Shown piece after piece: positions 27,807 through 36,583 of a DNA stretch of 64,000 bases. The DNA lies in NCBI RefSeq assembly GCF_009883635.2, contig NZ_CP026115.2, positions 4,092,001 through 4,156,000 of the forward strand. Direction: 5' to 3'. Numbering within the stretch: the first letter of the stretch is position 1; each line of letters starts with the position of its first letter. Under the pieces are notes generated by a model. That model saw nothing but the letters and a program-made list of their open reading frames with translations. It was not told the origin of the DNA and searched no databases. The translations under genes were made by a program, and so were the position numbers. Source of the stretch: Pseudomonas putida (GTDB lineage Bacteria; Pseudomonadota; Gammaproteobacteria; Pseudomonadales; Pseudomonadaceae).

Positions 27807-30800
27807 ATGTCAGTCAGGGAAAAAGATCAAAGTTTTGAAGGGCAAACAGGTATTGAGGCTGCGCCCGGGGCGATTGCGATTCAGCAAAAGGCCGGATCGT
27901 ATAGGATTGCTTTGGATGCCGCTTATTATCGCCTCAGTTATGCTGACTTGGCTGAGTTGAGCGATGAAGATCTTATACGTCACTGGCATGCATTTGGCTA
28001 TCGAGAAGGGCGCTATGCGTCAGCGTCCCATGCAGCAGGCGATGCTGAGCTCGCCAGTGAGAAGTCAGTAGTCGAAACCGCAGCAGGGTCGAGGCCCCGC
28101 CCACTACAGAACCAAAAAGTGGAGCTGGATTTCTATCTTGCACTGTATCCAGACTTGAAAGCCAATGGCATCACAACACAGTCGCAGGCTGAACTACATT
28201 ATCAACGGTTTGGAAAATCTGAAGGGCGTACGCCTTCTATTGCAAAATGGGCAGCCAAGAATAACCTGCCTGAGCGTCTGATTCCAACAGGCTTCAATAT
28301 TTCTGCCGTTCTTGAACGTAGTGCTCGTGATGGATTTGAAGTAAGCCCTCAGCGGGTTTTTGATACATTGCTAGGTAACAATGTCATCCCTTTGCCGCTT
28401 GAAGATACGCCACACAAGACCCAAATTGTACTGCTGGGTCTGGGTTCATACTACCTTGAGTCCCAAAAGAAGCAGCAGGGGCGTAACCTCCTTCAAGCCG
28501 CGCTCGGCATTGCACCTTCCGCTGAAGCGTTAAATAAACTGGGCTCCAGTTATCTGGATGAAGGGCATGTGAGTATTGCGCTCCAATACTTCCAGGCAGC
28601 ATCGGTTATCCCAGGTGCATCAATCTGGACAGAGTTTAATTGTGCGCTCTGCCTCAAGAGGCTGCACCGCCCTGATGAAGCGATTGAAATTATCTCGCAA
28701 GGCATTCTACGCAATCCTAACCATCGAGCGCTCTATGATGAATTAGATCGATTGGTCGAGGAGAAGTGGCAAGAACAACATGCGTCCATGCTGGTTCGCG
28801 TGGATATGCAAGATCGTGGTCTTTTAATTCAAGAAGCGTGTGAGGTTGTAAATTTTATCTATCGCGCTTACCTGACTGCCAGCGGTGTTGATGCATCGAA
28901 TAGCGAGTCCTCTATTCCGAAATTGGGGGCGCTAGGGGATATCAATACCGATCGTATTCTTATTGTTGGTGATTTCCACGTTCCGCAATGCGTTCGCTAT
29001 CGAATAGATCAAAAGCTGGAGCAATTGCAGCTGCAGGGGAAGACAGCCACCGCGATAAACTGGAATGAGCTTCAATTCAAGCAAAATGAACTGGCGCTGC
29101 ATGATGTAGTAATATTTTATCGTGTGCCTGCCGTGGTGCAAGTGATCAAGGCTATCGCGCAGGTTAACGCGACCGGGAAGCTCAGTCTCTACGAAATTGA
29201 TGATCTGCTTTTTGTACCAGAGTATCCGCCTGCTTTGGAAAGTTATGGCGGCTATGTGTCCAATGAGACCTATCGAGAATTGACTCGAGGGATGGCATTG
29301 TTCAACGCCGCTGCTCGACTCTGCCGGCATGGTATTGCCTCGACAGAACCCCTGAGACGCGAGTTGCAAAGCTTGGTCCAAGAGCAGCGTTGCTGGCTTC
29401 ACCGTAACGGTTTGGATAGCCTCAATAAAATACGCACTTTTGACAAAACTGCCAAGAAGCACATAGATATCTTCTATGGAAGTGGGACGCAGGCGCATAA
29501 TACTGACTTCATTGAACAGGCGCTGCCTGCAATCGAGCGGATATTTAATGATTTTGCTAATGTTCGGTTGATTGTAGTTGGTTATCTTCGATTGCCGAAG
29601 GCGTTTCAACAAGCCTATGAGGGAAGGTACGTTCATCTTCCTGCAATTGATAGTGTGCAAGGTTATTGGTCGCTTTTGGAGCAGGCCGATATCAATATTG
29701 CTGTGCTGCATGATGATCGTATCAACTCATGCAAAAGTGAGCTTAAATGGTTTGAAGCCGCGTGCTATGGGATTCCGTCCGTATTGAGCACGACGGAGAA
29801 CTACAGAGATGTCGTCAAGGATGGTGAGGACGGATATCTGGCAAGCAGTGAAAGTGAGTGGTATTCGGCGCTGAAGCAGTTGGTAGGTGATAGCGATTTA
29901 CGCCGAGCAGTTGGAGATGCTGCTCAACGCCGCGCAACCTCCGACTATGGTTTGGAGGCGCTAGGTAAATCCCTGAACAAGAACCTTGGCAGTTATGCAG
30001 TCTCTAAGGCTGCGGTAAAGAAAAAAGTTGCATTGGTTAACGTGTTCTTCCCTCCCCAATCAATTGGTGGCGCGACCCGTGTTGTTGCAGATAATTTCTC
30101 AACGTTGGTGAAGGATTATGCTGATCAATTTGACCTTTGTGTATTTACTGCTGATGTTGAGTGTCGCGAACCACACAAGCTAGCCGTTTATAATCACGAA
30201 GGCTGTCGTGTGTATCGCGCGACCACGCTTTGGCGTGAACATATGGATTGGCATCCGAAAGATCCTGAAATGTATCGCCTCTTCAGCGAGTTTTTGGATA
30301 GCGAAAAGCCGGACCTCATACATTTCCACTGTGTCCAGCGTTTAACTGCTTCTATAGTAGCTGCTGCAAAAGACAGAGGCGTGCCATACGTTGTTACAGC
30401 GCACGATGCCTGGTGGATTTCAGATTTTCAGTTTTTGGTGGACCATAACTCTAAAGTCTATCCGCAAGGGCACCCAGATCTCTATGAAAAGATTGAGTTG
30501 CCGACCAATATCAAGCTCGCAGACTCTATCGAACGTCGTCGTGATCTCAAGGAGTTGTTGCTTGGAGCTACTGAAGTCCTGACCGTATCCAATGCATTTG
30601 CAGAGATTTATAGGGCGAATGGGATTGCTGAAGTTACAGTGATACCTAATGGGATATCTGATGACGTGCGGTGGCAGAGTAAAGACACTGCGTACTCCAG
30701 TAAAGTGGTTTGTGGCCACATTGGAGGGATGTCTGAGCACAAAGGGTACTACCTGCTGAAGGAAGCTGTACTTGCATCTCAGCCTAAGAATATAGAGTTC

Positions 30801-31226
30801 CTTGTAGTTGACCACTCGAAGGAAGAGGGGTACGAGCATTACTCGCACTGGGGGGACGTCCCCGTTAAATTTATTGGACGGGTTAGGCAGGAAGATGTAG
30901 TTGATCTTTACCGTAAAATTGATGTTTTGTTTGCGCCTTCAACTTGGCCGGAGAGTTTTGGTCTGGTCACCCGCGAGGCGGTCGCGTGTGGCTGTTGGGT
31001 AGTTGCAAGCAATCTGGGTGGCATAGGGGAAGATATTGTCCCAGGTGTGAGTGGTTACGTAATTGAGCCTTCTGAAAGCGATATCGCTAACGTCTTGGTG
31101 CGAGTAGATAGCGCTGTAATCGAGCATAAACAACTTTCTCGTGAAGTGATCAGGAAGACGGCCGCTGATCAAGTTGCTTCACTGGTTAGCGTTTATGAAA
31201 GGGCTGCTGAAGAAAAGGATCGTTGA
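27807..31226 (+). CDS. Multidomain glycosyltransferase, 1139 residues
   Basis: The N-terminus has two copies of a short motif common in large glycosyltransferases (AYYRLSYADL...GYREGRYAS at ~38-71 and DFYLALYPDL...FGKSEGR at ~109-140). Residues ~205-310 look like TPR helices (ALNKLGSSYLDEGHVSIALQ). A first GT-B-like domain follows (~380-720: ILIVGDFHVPQCVRYRID, IDIFYGSGTQAHN, WFEAACYGIPSVLS), then a GT4 domain (~745-1139: VALVNVFFPPQSIGGATRV, EX7E pair E1049/E1057 in PESFGLVTREAV). It probably adds two residues to a repeat unit. The gene is A+T-richer than the operons on either side, suggesting separate acquisition. Donors unknown. Confidence 0.85.
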   Translation: MSVREKDQSFEGQTGIEAAPGAIAIQQKAGSYRIALDAAYYRLSYADLAELSDEDLIRHWHAFGYREGRYASASHAAGDAELASEKSVVETAAGSRPRPLQNQKVELDFYLALYPDLKANGITTQSQAELHYQRFGKSEGRTPSIAKWAAKNNLPERLIPTGFNISAVLERSARDGFEVSPQRVFDTLLGNNVIPLPLEDTPHKTQIVLLGLGSYYLESQKKQQGRNLLQAALGIAPSAEALNKLGSSYLDEGHVSIALQYFQAASVIPGASIWTEFNCALCLKRLHRPDEAIEIISQGILRNPNHRALYDELDRLVEEKWQEQHASMLVRVDMQDRGLLIQEACEVVNFIYRAYLTASGVDASNSESSIPKLGALGDINTDRILIVGDFHVPQCVRYRIDQKLEQLQLQGKTATAINWNELQFKQNELALHDVVIFYRVPAVVQVIKAIAQVNATGKLSLYEIDDLLFVPEYPPALESYGGYVSNETYRELTRGMALFNAAARLCRHGIASTEPLRRELQSLVQEQRCWLHRNGLDSLNKIRTFDKTAKKHIDIFYGSGTQAHNTDFIEQALPAIERIFNDFANVRLIVVGYLRLPKAFQQAYEGRYVHLPAIDSVQGYWSLLEQADINIAVLHDDRINSCKSELKWFEAACYGIPSVLSTTENYRDVVKDGEDGYLASSESEWYSALKQLVGDSDLRRAVGDAAQRRATSDYGLEALGKSLNKNLGSYAVSKAAVKKKVALVNVFFPPQSIGGATRVVADNFSTLVKDYADQFDLCVFTADVECREPHKLAVYNHEGCRVYRATTLWREHMDWHPKDPEMYRLFSEFLDSEKPDLIHFHCVQRLTASIVAAAKDRGVPYVVTAHDAWWISDFQFLVDHNSKVYPQGHPDLYEKIELPTNIKLADSIERRRDLKELLLGATEVLTVSNAFAEIYRANGIAEVTVIPNGISDDVRWQSKDTAYSSKVVCGHIGGMSEHKGYYLLKEAVLASQPKNIEFLVVDHSKEEGYEHYSHWGDVPVKFIGRVRQEDVVDLYRKIDVLFAPSTWPESFGLVTREAVACGCWVVASNLGGIGEDIVPGVSGYVIEPSESDIANVLVRVDSAVIEHKQLSREVIRKTAADQVASLVSVYERAAEEKDR

Positions 31227-31227
31227 T

Positions 31228-32238
31228 ATGAAGATTGTTGATGTTGGCCTTTCCTCTGTTATTGTGGCACTTTCGGAGAGTGAAATTACAAGCGTACAAT
31301 CTGTAAAGCAAGGGCAGGTGGAGGTGCCGTTCAAGCAGCTCAGTAACCACGGCGGGGAGCGTTTGTCTGTCGAAGTAAATATTAAAGATTTTAGTATTTA
31401 TGAAGATCTTGTGGTTTGCTCGGAATCTGATGAAGTTAGTTTGAGTGATGTTTTTTTGAAATATCGACTAGACTGCGATCGGCTTTCTGATGAATTTTAT
31501 GTCACCGGTGCGATAGTTAATGCTTCAACGCGTGGGCTTACCAACAATGAGTTGTTCTTTGTTGCCTATAACGCATTGTCTATAATGCCTTCCGCTAATC
31601 ACTTTTATGGTTCTTTAATTACGCTGATTTCATATAAGTACTTGGAGGCTCCGGAGTATAGGGGCTGGATTTTGGATGTATTGGTCGAGGCGAAGAAAGG
31701 CTTTGATAGTGCAGTTGATCGAACGCTCCCAAATGTTGTGCGCTGGGGGATCTCCTCCACGACTGCGCTTTCCCTAGCTCTTCTATTGAATGATAGAACA
31801 GAGTCGGCCAATGCTATTGTTGATGTCACCATACAATCGTATGAGCCCCATCTGAATCAGCTAAGCTACTGGAACTATTGCCTTTGTTTGATTTTAAAGG
31901 CAACTATGCTTCGGTGCGGGGGGGACGCTAAGGCGGCAGGCTGGAAATATCTGGCAGCTTTTGAGTTTTCGAGAAAATCGATAAATGATATTTATCATGG
32001 CCGCAATGACTGGGTGCTAGGTCAGTTGTCTGATTGCCATGCCCTATTGAATCTGGGGGAGCTGGCTATAAAGTGTGCAGCGAAAAGTTTGGGTAAAATT
32101 CCTCCGGAGTCAAGGTATGCTGATCTTAAGTATTCCGGAAAAATTGTGTTTTCCGCTATATTTAGCCGCTTTCAAAATTCAAGGATAAAATTCAATAGTA
32201 AGTTCTTTGATGGTGCCGAAAAGTTGCTCAGCTCATAA
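31228..32238 (+). CDS. Unknown protein, 336 residues, co-transcribed with the large glycosyltransferase
   Basis: ATG 31228 follows the upstream stop by one base and has AAGGA 8 bases before it; the same frame is open from 31174 inside the glycosyltransferase, which is less likely. No signal peptide or membrane span is evident. The first ~90 residues look beta-rich (KIVDVGLSSVIVALSESEI), the rest helical (SANAIVDVTIQSYEP, AKAAGWKYLAAFEFSRKS), perhaps TPR-like. I do not recognise a family. A+T-rich base use is shared with neighbours to 34.9 kb. A helper for the glycosyltransferase is a guess based on position. Confidence 0.7.
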   Translation: MKIVDVGLSSVIVALSESEITSVQSVKQGQVEVPFKQLSNHGGERLSVEVNIKDFSIYEDLVVCSESDEVSLSDVFLKYRLDCDRLSDEFYVTGAIVNASTRGLTNNELFFVAYNALSIMPSANHFYGSLITLISYKYLEAPEYRGWILDVLVEAKKGFDSAVDRTLPNVVRWGISSTTALSLALLLNDRTESANAIVDVTIQSYEPHLNQLSYWNYCLCLILKATMLRCGGDAKAAGWKYLAAFEFSRKSINDIYHGRNDWVLGQLSDCHALLNLGELAIKCAAKSLGKIPPESRYADLKYSGKIVFSAIFSRFQNSRIKFNSKFFDGAEKLLSS

Positions 32239-32408
32239 CTGATTGATAAGGCATTGCATTGAAAGTATGGCTCTAGATGCCACTAGGGCCATATTCTATG
32301 TGTTTGTCTATGGTGAAGTACCCTTGGGGCACTTGTGATTTAATTCTGTGTCATTCGTGGCTGTTTTTAAGTGCGCTTCTGATTCTGAGGGGCTTGTTGG
32401 GCGAAGAA

Positions 32409-33503
32409 TTATTCCGCGACGTGGCGCCTGGCTAGCTCTCTGAATGTTAGGTAGGGGTTGTTTATAATGGTTCCGCAGCTTGAGCAAATGGCCATCGCGT
32501 AATAAAGGACTTGTGATAGTCCGATTAGGTTGTATATGTCTCCAATGATTTCTTCGTCGTCCTCATTTGTAATTAATACGAACACAAGCTTGGGTTTTTC
32601 CAGTTTATTGGCAGAGTAGAAATATGTTTTTCCAAGTCTTTTTATGATAAGTACTTTGTTTTCGTATGGGGCTTTGTCAAAGAACGAGTGCTCAGTGCTG
32701 TCAGGTTTCGCGTCGTCATCTTTTGCGAAATAGATGATACTTTTGTGGAATTTGTGCGAAGAGAACAATGCTTCGTCTGCTTCTCGTACGTGCAGGTTAT
32801 GCAGTTTGCTTGAATCTAATATACCTTTGCTAAGGTAGTCTTTTACAAGGCGGAAAGTGCTGTTTGTGCCAGATATAATAAATTTCTTGTTGCTGAATAC
32901 ATTGTAAATTTTAAAGAGTTCAGCCTTTGCATGGAGAGCTACCAGCAGCGCTTGGTGTGCATTCTGGCCTTTATGCAGAGCGCTGAGGAAAATATATCCA
33001 AATATCGAGGGGTGATTGCTGCTGTCGATAAATAAAAAATCCAAACTATGCTTAAGCAGGCCGGAGAGTTTTATGCAGTTTGGGTAAGTGTTTTCGATAG
33101 AGTTCAGGTTCCAGATCGGATGCTTGTAATCACCTTTTGTTACGTATTTGAAGCTTTGAATGTTTTTGTATTCCCTGATGAATAGGCACCAAAATACCAA
33201 TCGTATATTATTCGTGGTCAGCTGGTGAAGGCTCTCGCTGGACTTCTCGAACATTAGTCGATCTGTTTCGTGGTTGATCAGGTCTTTGTTTACCGTAAAG
33301 GCATCGCTTTCATTGTTGGTTAGATGGTATGAGTTGCCGAACCTGAAATCGCCAACCATGATGAATTGACGGTCGGTGTTGATCGTTTTCTTTATATTGT
33401 GGTGCCAGATCGGTAAACCACCTAGGCCATAAAAGTTTTCGTCGATGGCGAAAAAGTTTTTTAATCTCTTCCATCGCACTACATGTGATGGCCCGATAAT
33501 CAT
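32409..33503 (-). CDS. Unknown protein, 364 residues, possible SGNH-like enzyme
   Basis: The N-terminus MIIGPSHVVRWKRL places GxSH at residues 4-7, reminiscent of the GDSH block of some SGNH hydrolase/acyltransferase proteins of polysaccharide loci, but no further SGNH blocks are obvious. No membrane span. Sequence is A+T-rich with many Lys, Phe, Asn. It is the last gene of the minus-strand set headed by the two large GT2 genes, 55 bases after the HAD gene, and converges on the unknown plus-strand gene. A role in modifying the acid sugar made by the upstream genes is possible but unproven. Confidence 0.65.
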   Translation of the reverse strand: MIIGPSHVVRWKRLKNFFAIDENFYGLGGLPIWHHNIKKTINTDRQFIMVGDFRFGNSYHLTNNESDAFTVNKDLINHETDRLMFEKSSESLHQLTTNNIRLVFWCLFIREYKNIQSFKYVTKGDYKHPIWNLNSIENTYPNCIKLSGLLKHSLDFLFIDSSNHPSIFGYIFLSALHKGQNAHQALLVALHAKAELFKIYNVFSNKKFIISGTNSTFRLVKDYLSKGILDSSKLHNLHVREADEALFSSHKFHKSIIYFAKDDDAKPDSTEHSFFDKAPYENKVLIIKRLGKTYFYSANKLEKPKLVFVLITNEDDEEIIGDIYNLIGLSQVLYYAMAICSSCGTIINNPYLTFRELARRHVAE

Positions 33504-33558
33504 CTGCTTTACTCTCTTTGGATTTTGTATCGACGAGTGGTTGGTGTGGGTAGTGCTA

Positions 33559-34236
33559 TTAACTACACGATGGGGAGGTCAATGAGGAAAGGTCAGAGCT
33601 GTGCCGGATTTTTTTATCTTCGCACCATTGCTGCCAGTTGTTAACTTCTGACCACTTATTTAGGAATATAAAGTCCATGTTGGCGCCGGTGGCGGCTTGG
33701 TGGTCATATTTGCTGTCACCTAAGAATAGCGAGCTTGGACTGATGTTGCCATTGCTTTGTTCGCGAGAAAGGATATGTTCTTTAGTGTCAGGGCTTCCAA
33801 AGATGCCGCCGTCAAACATACTGGAAATATTGCGGATTTCGAAAATGGAGCGAAGTTCATTTTCATCACCGCCGGACACAATTAACCACTTGGCGTGTTC
33901 AGTTTCTTGGCGCAGGTCATAGATTCCTGGTGCTATCTCGCAACTCAGTAGTCCCTCTTGGACATGGTTGGCGTAAACGGATAGCAGAGTGTCAATAAGC
34001 CCTTCGTTGGTTTGCTGTGGGATTATGTGTTCTAAGAAGTATGAAAACTTTTTGTAGCGCGATATGCCGCCATTTTCAACATGGTATTTTGCTAACGCCT
34101 CTGCGGCTTGCTTTCCATAGGGTAAAGCAGCTTGGTAAAAGGCTTGGGTCTTTACTTTGTTAGAGTTGAGTACAACTCCGTCGCAGTCGAATACCAATGT
34201 TGAGTAGTTTGACAGATCGAATTTAAAGCTTGTCAT
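33559..34236 (-). CDS. HAD-superfamily phosphatase
   Basis: Protein of 225 residues. Motif I VFDCDGVVLNSN gives the nucleophile D17 and D19; motif II is LIVSGGDENEL; motif IV is FLGDSKYDHQAATGANMDF. A helical cap lies between motifs I and II, as in beta-phosphoglucomutase-like HADs. The start ATG 34236 overlaps the cytidylyltransferase stop by 4 bases, so the two are coupled. In the context of an aldolase and a CMP-acid transferase it most likely removes the phosphate from a freshly made ulosonic-acid-like phosphate, the job done by KdsC or NeuB-linked phosphatases elsewhere. Confidence 0.88.
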   Translation of the reverse strand: MTSFKFDLSNYSTLVFDCDGVVLNSNKVKTQAFYQAALPYGKQAAEALAKYHVENGGISRYKKFSYFLEHIIPQQTNEGLIDTLLSVYANHVQEGLLSCEIAPGIYDLRQETEHAKWLIVSGGDENELRSIFEIRNISSMFDGGIFGSPDTKEHILSREQSNGNISPSSLFLGDSKYDHQAATGANMDFIFLNKWSEVNNWQQWCEDKKIRHSSDLSSLTSPSCS

Positions 34237-34928
34237 ACCCTCACCAGTCCTTTCTCAATCAGGCATTCTGCAACCGTGAAATCCTCAGGCCAGTCGATGT
34301 CATGGCTTACGAGCTTATCAAGTGGGTGAAGGTAGGGGTTCTTGCCGATACGGTCGTCTAGCTTTTTGTAAATTTTAGTGCTGGCAATGAAGGCGCCGCT
34401 ATTGATCTCGTGGATCGCTTCGAGCGTCTGGGTTCTAGGCCACTTTTCAACATTCCTGTCATAGTTGAGTGGTTGTTCCTGATTCCAGAGGAAGCTGTGT
34501 AGAAGGGTTGTTGTCATTAGCGAGTCATGCCCTTCGCTAATCTTATGGTAGTAAAGTGAAATGATGTCGTTGTAATGATCAGCTGTTAAGAAAGGCGATG
34601 TAACGTGCGTCCAGAGAATGTCCCCTTCGTGGATTAGGGATGCCGCATGCGCTACGAGTTCATCTGTACTTGTACTGCTTGAAGACAGTGCGTCGGATCT
34701 TTTGTGAAGTTTGATCTTTTCGCATTTCAGAGAAGATGCGTATTCAAGAATGCAGTCGTCATTGGTGCTTAGCATGATTTCGTCGATGCTGCGCGACTCG
34801 ATCAGTTGCTTAAGTTTAATTTCGATCAAGCCAAATTCAAAGCCTGCAAATGGCTTGATGTTTTTTTGTGGGATGCGCTCGCTTCCCTTTCTGCAGGGGA
34901 GGAAGCAAGTTAGCTTTTGCTTGTTCAT
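34233..34928 (-). CDS. Acylneuraminate/ulosonate cytidylyltransferase family protein
   Basis: Protein of 231 residues. The N-terminal FLPCRKGSERIPQKNIKPF (residues 9-27) is the CTP-binding motif of NeuA/KdsB-type CMP-acid synthetases; DEIMLSTNDDCIL and THVTSPFLTADHYND (family PFxxxxxI block) follow. These enzymes activate alpha-keto acid sugars as CMP esters. The start ATG 34928 overlaps the aldolase stop (ATGA). It is distinct from housekeeping KdsB and has no NeuB or NeuC partner in the window, so the substrate should be the product of the adjacent aldolase. Confidence 0.88.
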   Translation of the reverse strand: MNKQKLTCFLPCRKGSERIPQKNIKPFAGFEFGLIEIKLKQLIESRSIDEIMLSTNDDCILEYASSLKCEKIKLHKRSDALSSSSTSTDELVAHAASLIHEGDILWTHVTSPFLTADHYNDIISLYYHKISEGHDSLMTTTLLHSFLWNQEQPLNYDRNVEKWPRTQTLEAIHEINSGAFIASTKIYKKLDDRIGKNPYLHPLDKLVSHDIDWPEDFTVAECLIEKGLVRV

Positions 34929-36529
34929 TTCAGTGGTCCGTAGATGCTTTGGCATTTGATGTCGTAGCGCGTTGGGGTCAGGCACATCAGAGGGGTGCTG
35001 CCTGGGGTTTCTTGGTACTTCTTGAGCAAGTTGTTGGTGTCGGCGTTGCGCGGATCCTCGCCGGTGTAACCATCAAAGCCTGCCATCAGAATACGCTTTG
35101 CCTTACCGGATGCAGCTACGGCCAGCGCATAAGCAACCACTAGTGACGTCGGAATGGTGCAGTGCGTTTCCTCGAAAGAGAATTTCTCGCTGTGTACATT
35201 CAGCCCATAGTCAAAAATATTCTTACTTCTCAGCGCATCCTGTACATCGGCTGGGAGCATTGAAAACGGTGTGATCAGGGGTTGCGGCAGGTTGATATGC
35301 GCTTCGCAGTCTGCAAGCAACCGCACGGGGTGGCAGGCAACCCTCACATCGATAAGGTCAGCAGCAATCGAGCTCTGTGTGTTCAATGCCACGACCAATG
35401 GCTGATGTTCGCTGATGAACTGCTCTAGCGCTTGCCGGTGAGCCGCAACACCCGGCCCCGTGCCCAGCAGCAGTACTTCCTTCTCCAGGAAAAGGCTTTC
35501 AGGTAGCCAATTTCCAGTCGGGTTGCCTTGGTAGAAATGCCTGGCAGCGTCTAATGTGTTTTCGCTGTATTTTTTTCCACCCTCTTTACGAAGATGCTCA
35601 ATGACAGCAAGAATATCTTCTTCCCCGAAGCGAGAGTCGCTGAGCATTTGCTGGATGTAAGTAGGGTGAATCCCGTACTTACCAGCGAGATAATAATATG
35701 GGTTGGTGCCCCAGCCATATTCTGCCTGCATGGGTTTGAAGTGTTCGCGAAGCAGTTGCATTAATGGGATGAAATTCGATGCTTTTTGCTCTCGGGCAGA
35801 AATTTCTATCGCAAGCTCTTCTGTACGAGCATTCCCTGGGCCTCTGCCCATGCCAGTCACTGTCGAATCAAGCCAGGTGACGCCTTCATCCATAGCGCGT
35901 AGCGAATTGGACAATGCAAGGCCCAAGTTATCATGGGTATGGATTCCGAGCGGGCCATTCCACTCACTCTTGATCCAATTGATAATCTCAGCAACGTCGT
36001 CAGGCGACATGCTGCCCATGCTATCCGCAAAGTAAAGGACGTCCAGTGGGAAGTCGGTGGCAAGCTTCGCCAGTGACTTGATTTCGCGCTCTGAGCAGTT
36101 GGCTACCTGCATCAGGTTAAAGCCGACTTTATAACCGCGTTCTTTCAGCCAGTTAGAGGCTGGCAGTGCATCGGCAAATTCGTGGACGTGGCAAGCAATA
36201 CGTACCAGATCAACTGGCGAATCATCTGCTCTGACAGGGAATAAAAGGTTCAGTGCTTGCTGAAGCGGAAGCTCACCTACCAGTTCGCTAGCATTCACCA
36301 TCACGCCTACGGTAAAGCATGGTGGAATAGCCAGGGTGCGAAGGAAATTATCAGTAGTGTATGCGCACGCGCCGCTGAATTTATTATTTTTCAGGGAGCG
36401 GAGCCCTAGCTCAATGGTGTGGATGCCTGCGGCTTGCATGGCAGTGATGTACTGCGCTACCAGCGTTTCGGAGAAATTCCAGTTGTTGTAATAGCCACCG
36501 TCTCGTAGCGTGCAATCCAAATGCTTCAT
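34925..36529 (-). CDS. DRE-TIM aldolase fused to a C-terminal DUF115-like domain
   Basis: Protein of 534 residues. Residues 1-~300 form a DRE-TIM metallolyase: CTLRDGG with R9/D10, metal histidines in HTHDN (H197, H199), and GMGRGPGNART near 227, as in 4-hydroxy-2-oxovalerate aldolase and isopropylmalate synthase. Residues ~350-534 are a second domain (EVLLLGTGPGVAAHRQAL, VALNTQ, ILMAGFDGYTG, SIYGPLK) that resembles the nucleotide-binding half of DUF115/sialyltransferase-like proteins. The expected chemistry is addition of a pyruvate (or acyl) unit to an aldehyde, giving a keto acid. It is directly coupled to the CMP transferase and phosphatase genes. Exact reaction unknown. Confidence 0.85.
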   Translation of the reverse strand: MKHLDCTLRDGGYYNNWNFSETLVAQYITAMQAAGIHTIELGLRSLKNNKFSGACAYTTDNFLRTLAIPPCFTVGVMVNASELVGELPLQQALNLLFPVRADDSPVDLVRIACHVHEFADALPASNWLKERGYKVGFNLMQVANCSEREIKSLAKLATDFPLDVLYFADSMGSMSPDDVAEIINWIKSEWNGPLGIHTHDNLGLALSNSLRAMDEGVTWLDSTVTGMGRGPGNARTEELAIEISAREQKASNFIPLMQLLREHFKPMQAEYGWGTNPYYYLAGKYGIHPTYIQQMLSDSRFGEEDILAVIEHLRKEGGKKYSENTLDAARHFYQGNPTGNWLPESLFLEKEVLLLGTGPGVAAHRQALEQFISEHQPLVVALNTQSSIAADLIDVRVACHPVRLLADCEAHINLPQPLITPFSMLPADVQDALRSKNIFDYGLNVHSEKFSFEETHCTIPTSLVVAYALAVAASGKAKRILMAGFDGYTGEDPRNADTNNLLKKYQETPGSTPLMCLTPTRYDIKCQSIYGPLK

Positions 36530-36583
36530 TTATGATCCGTCCATTTTGAGGTGGTTAATATCTGACCGGTTCATGGCTGTCAG

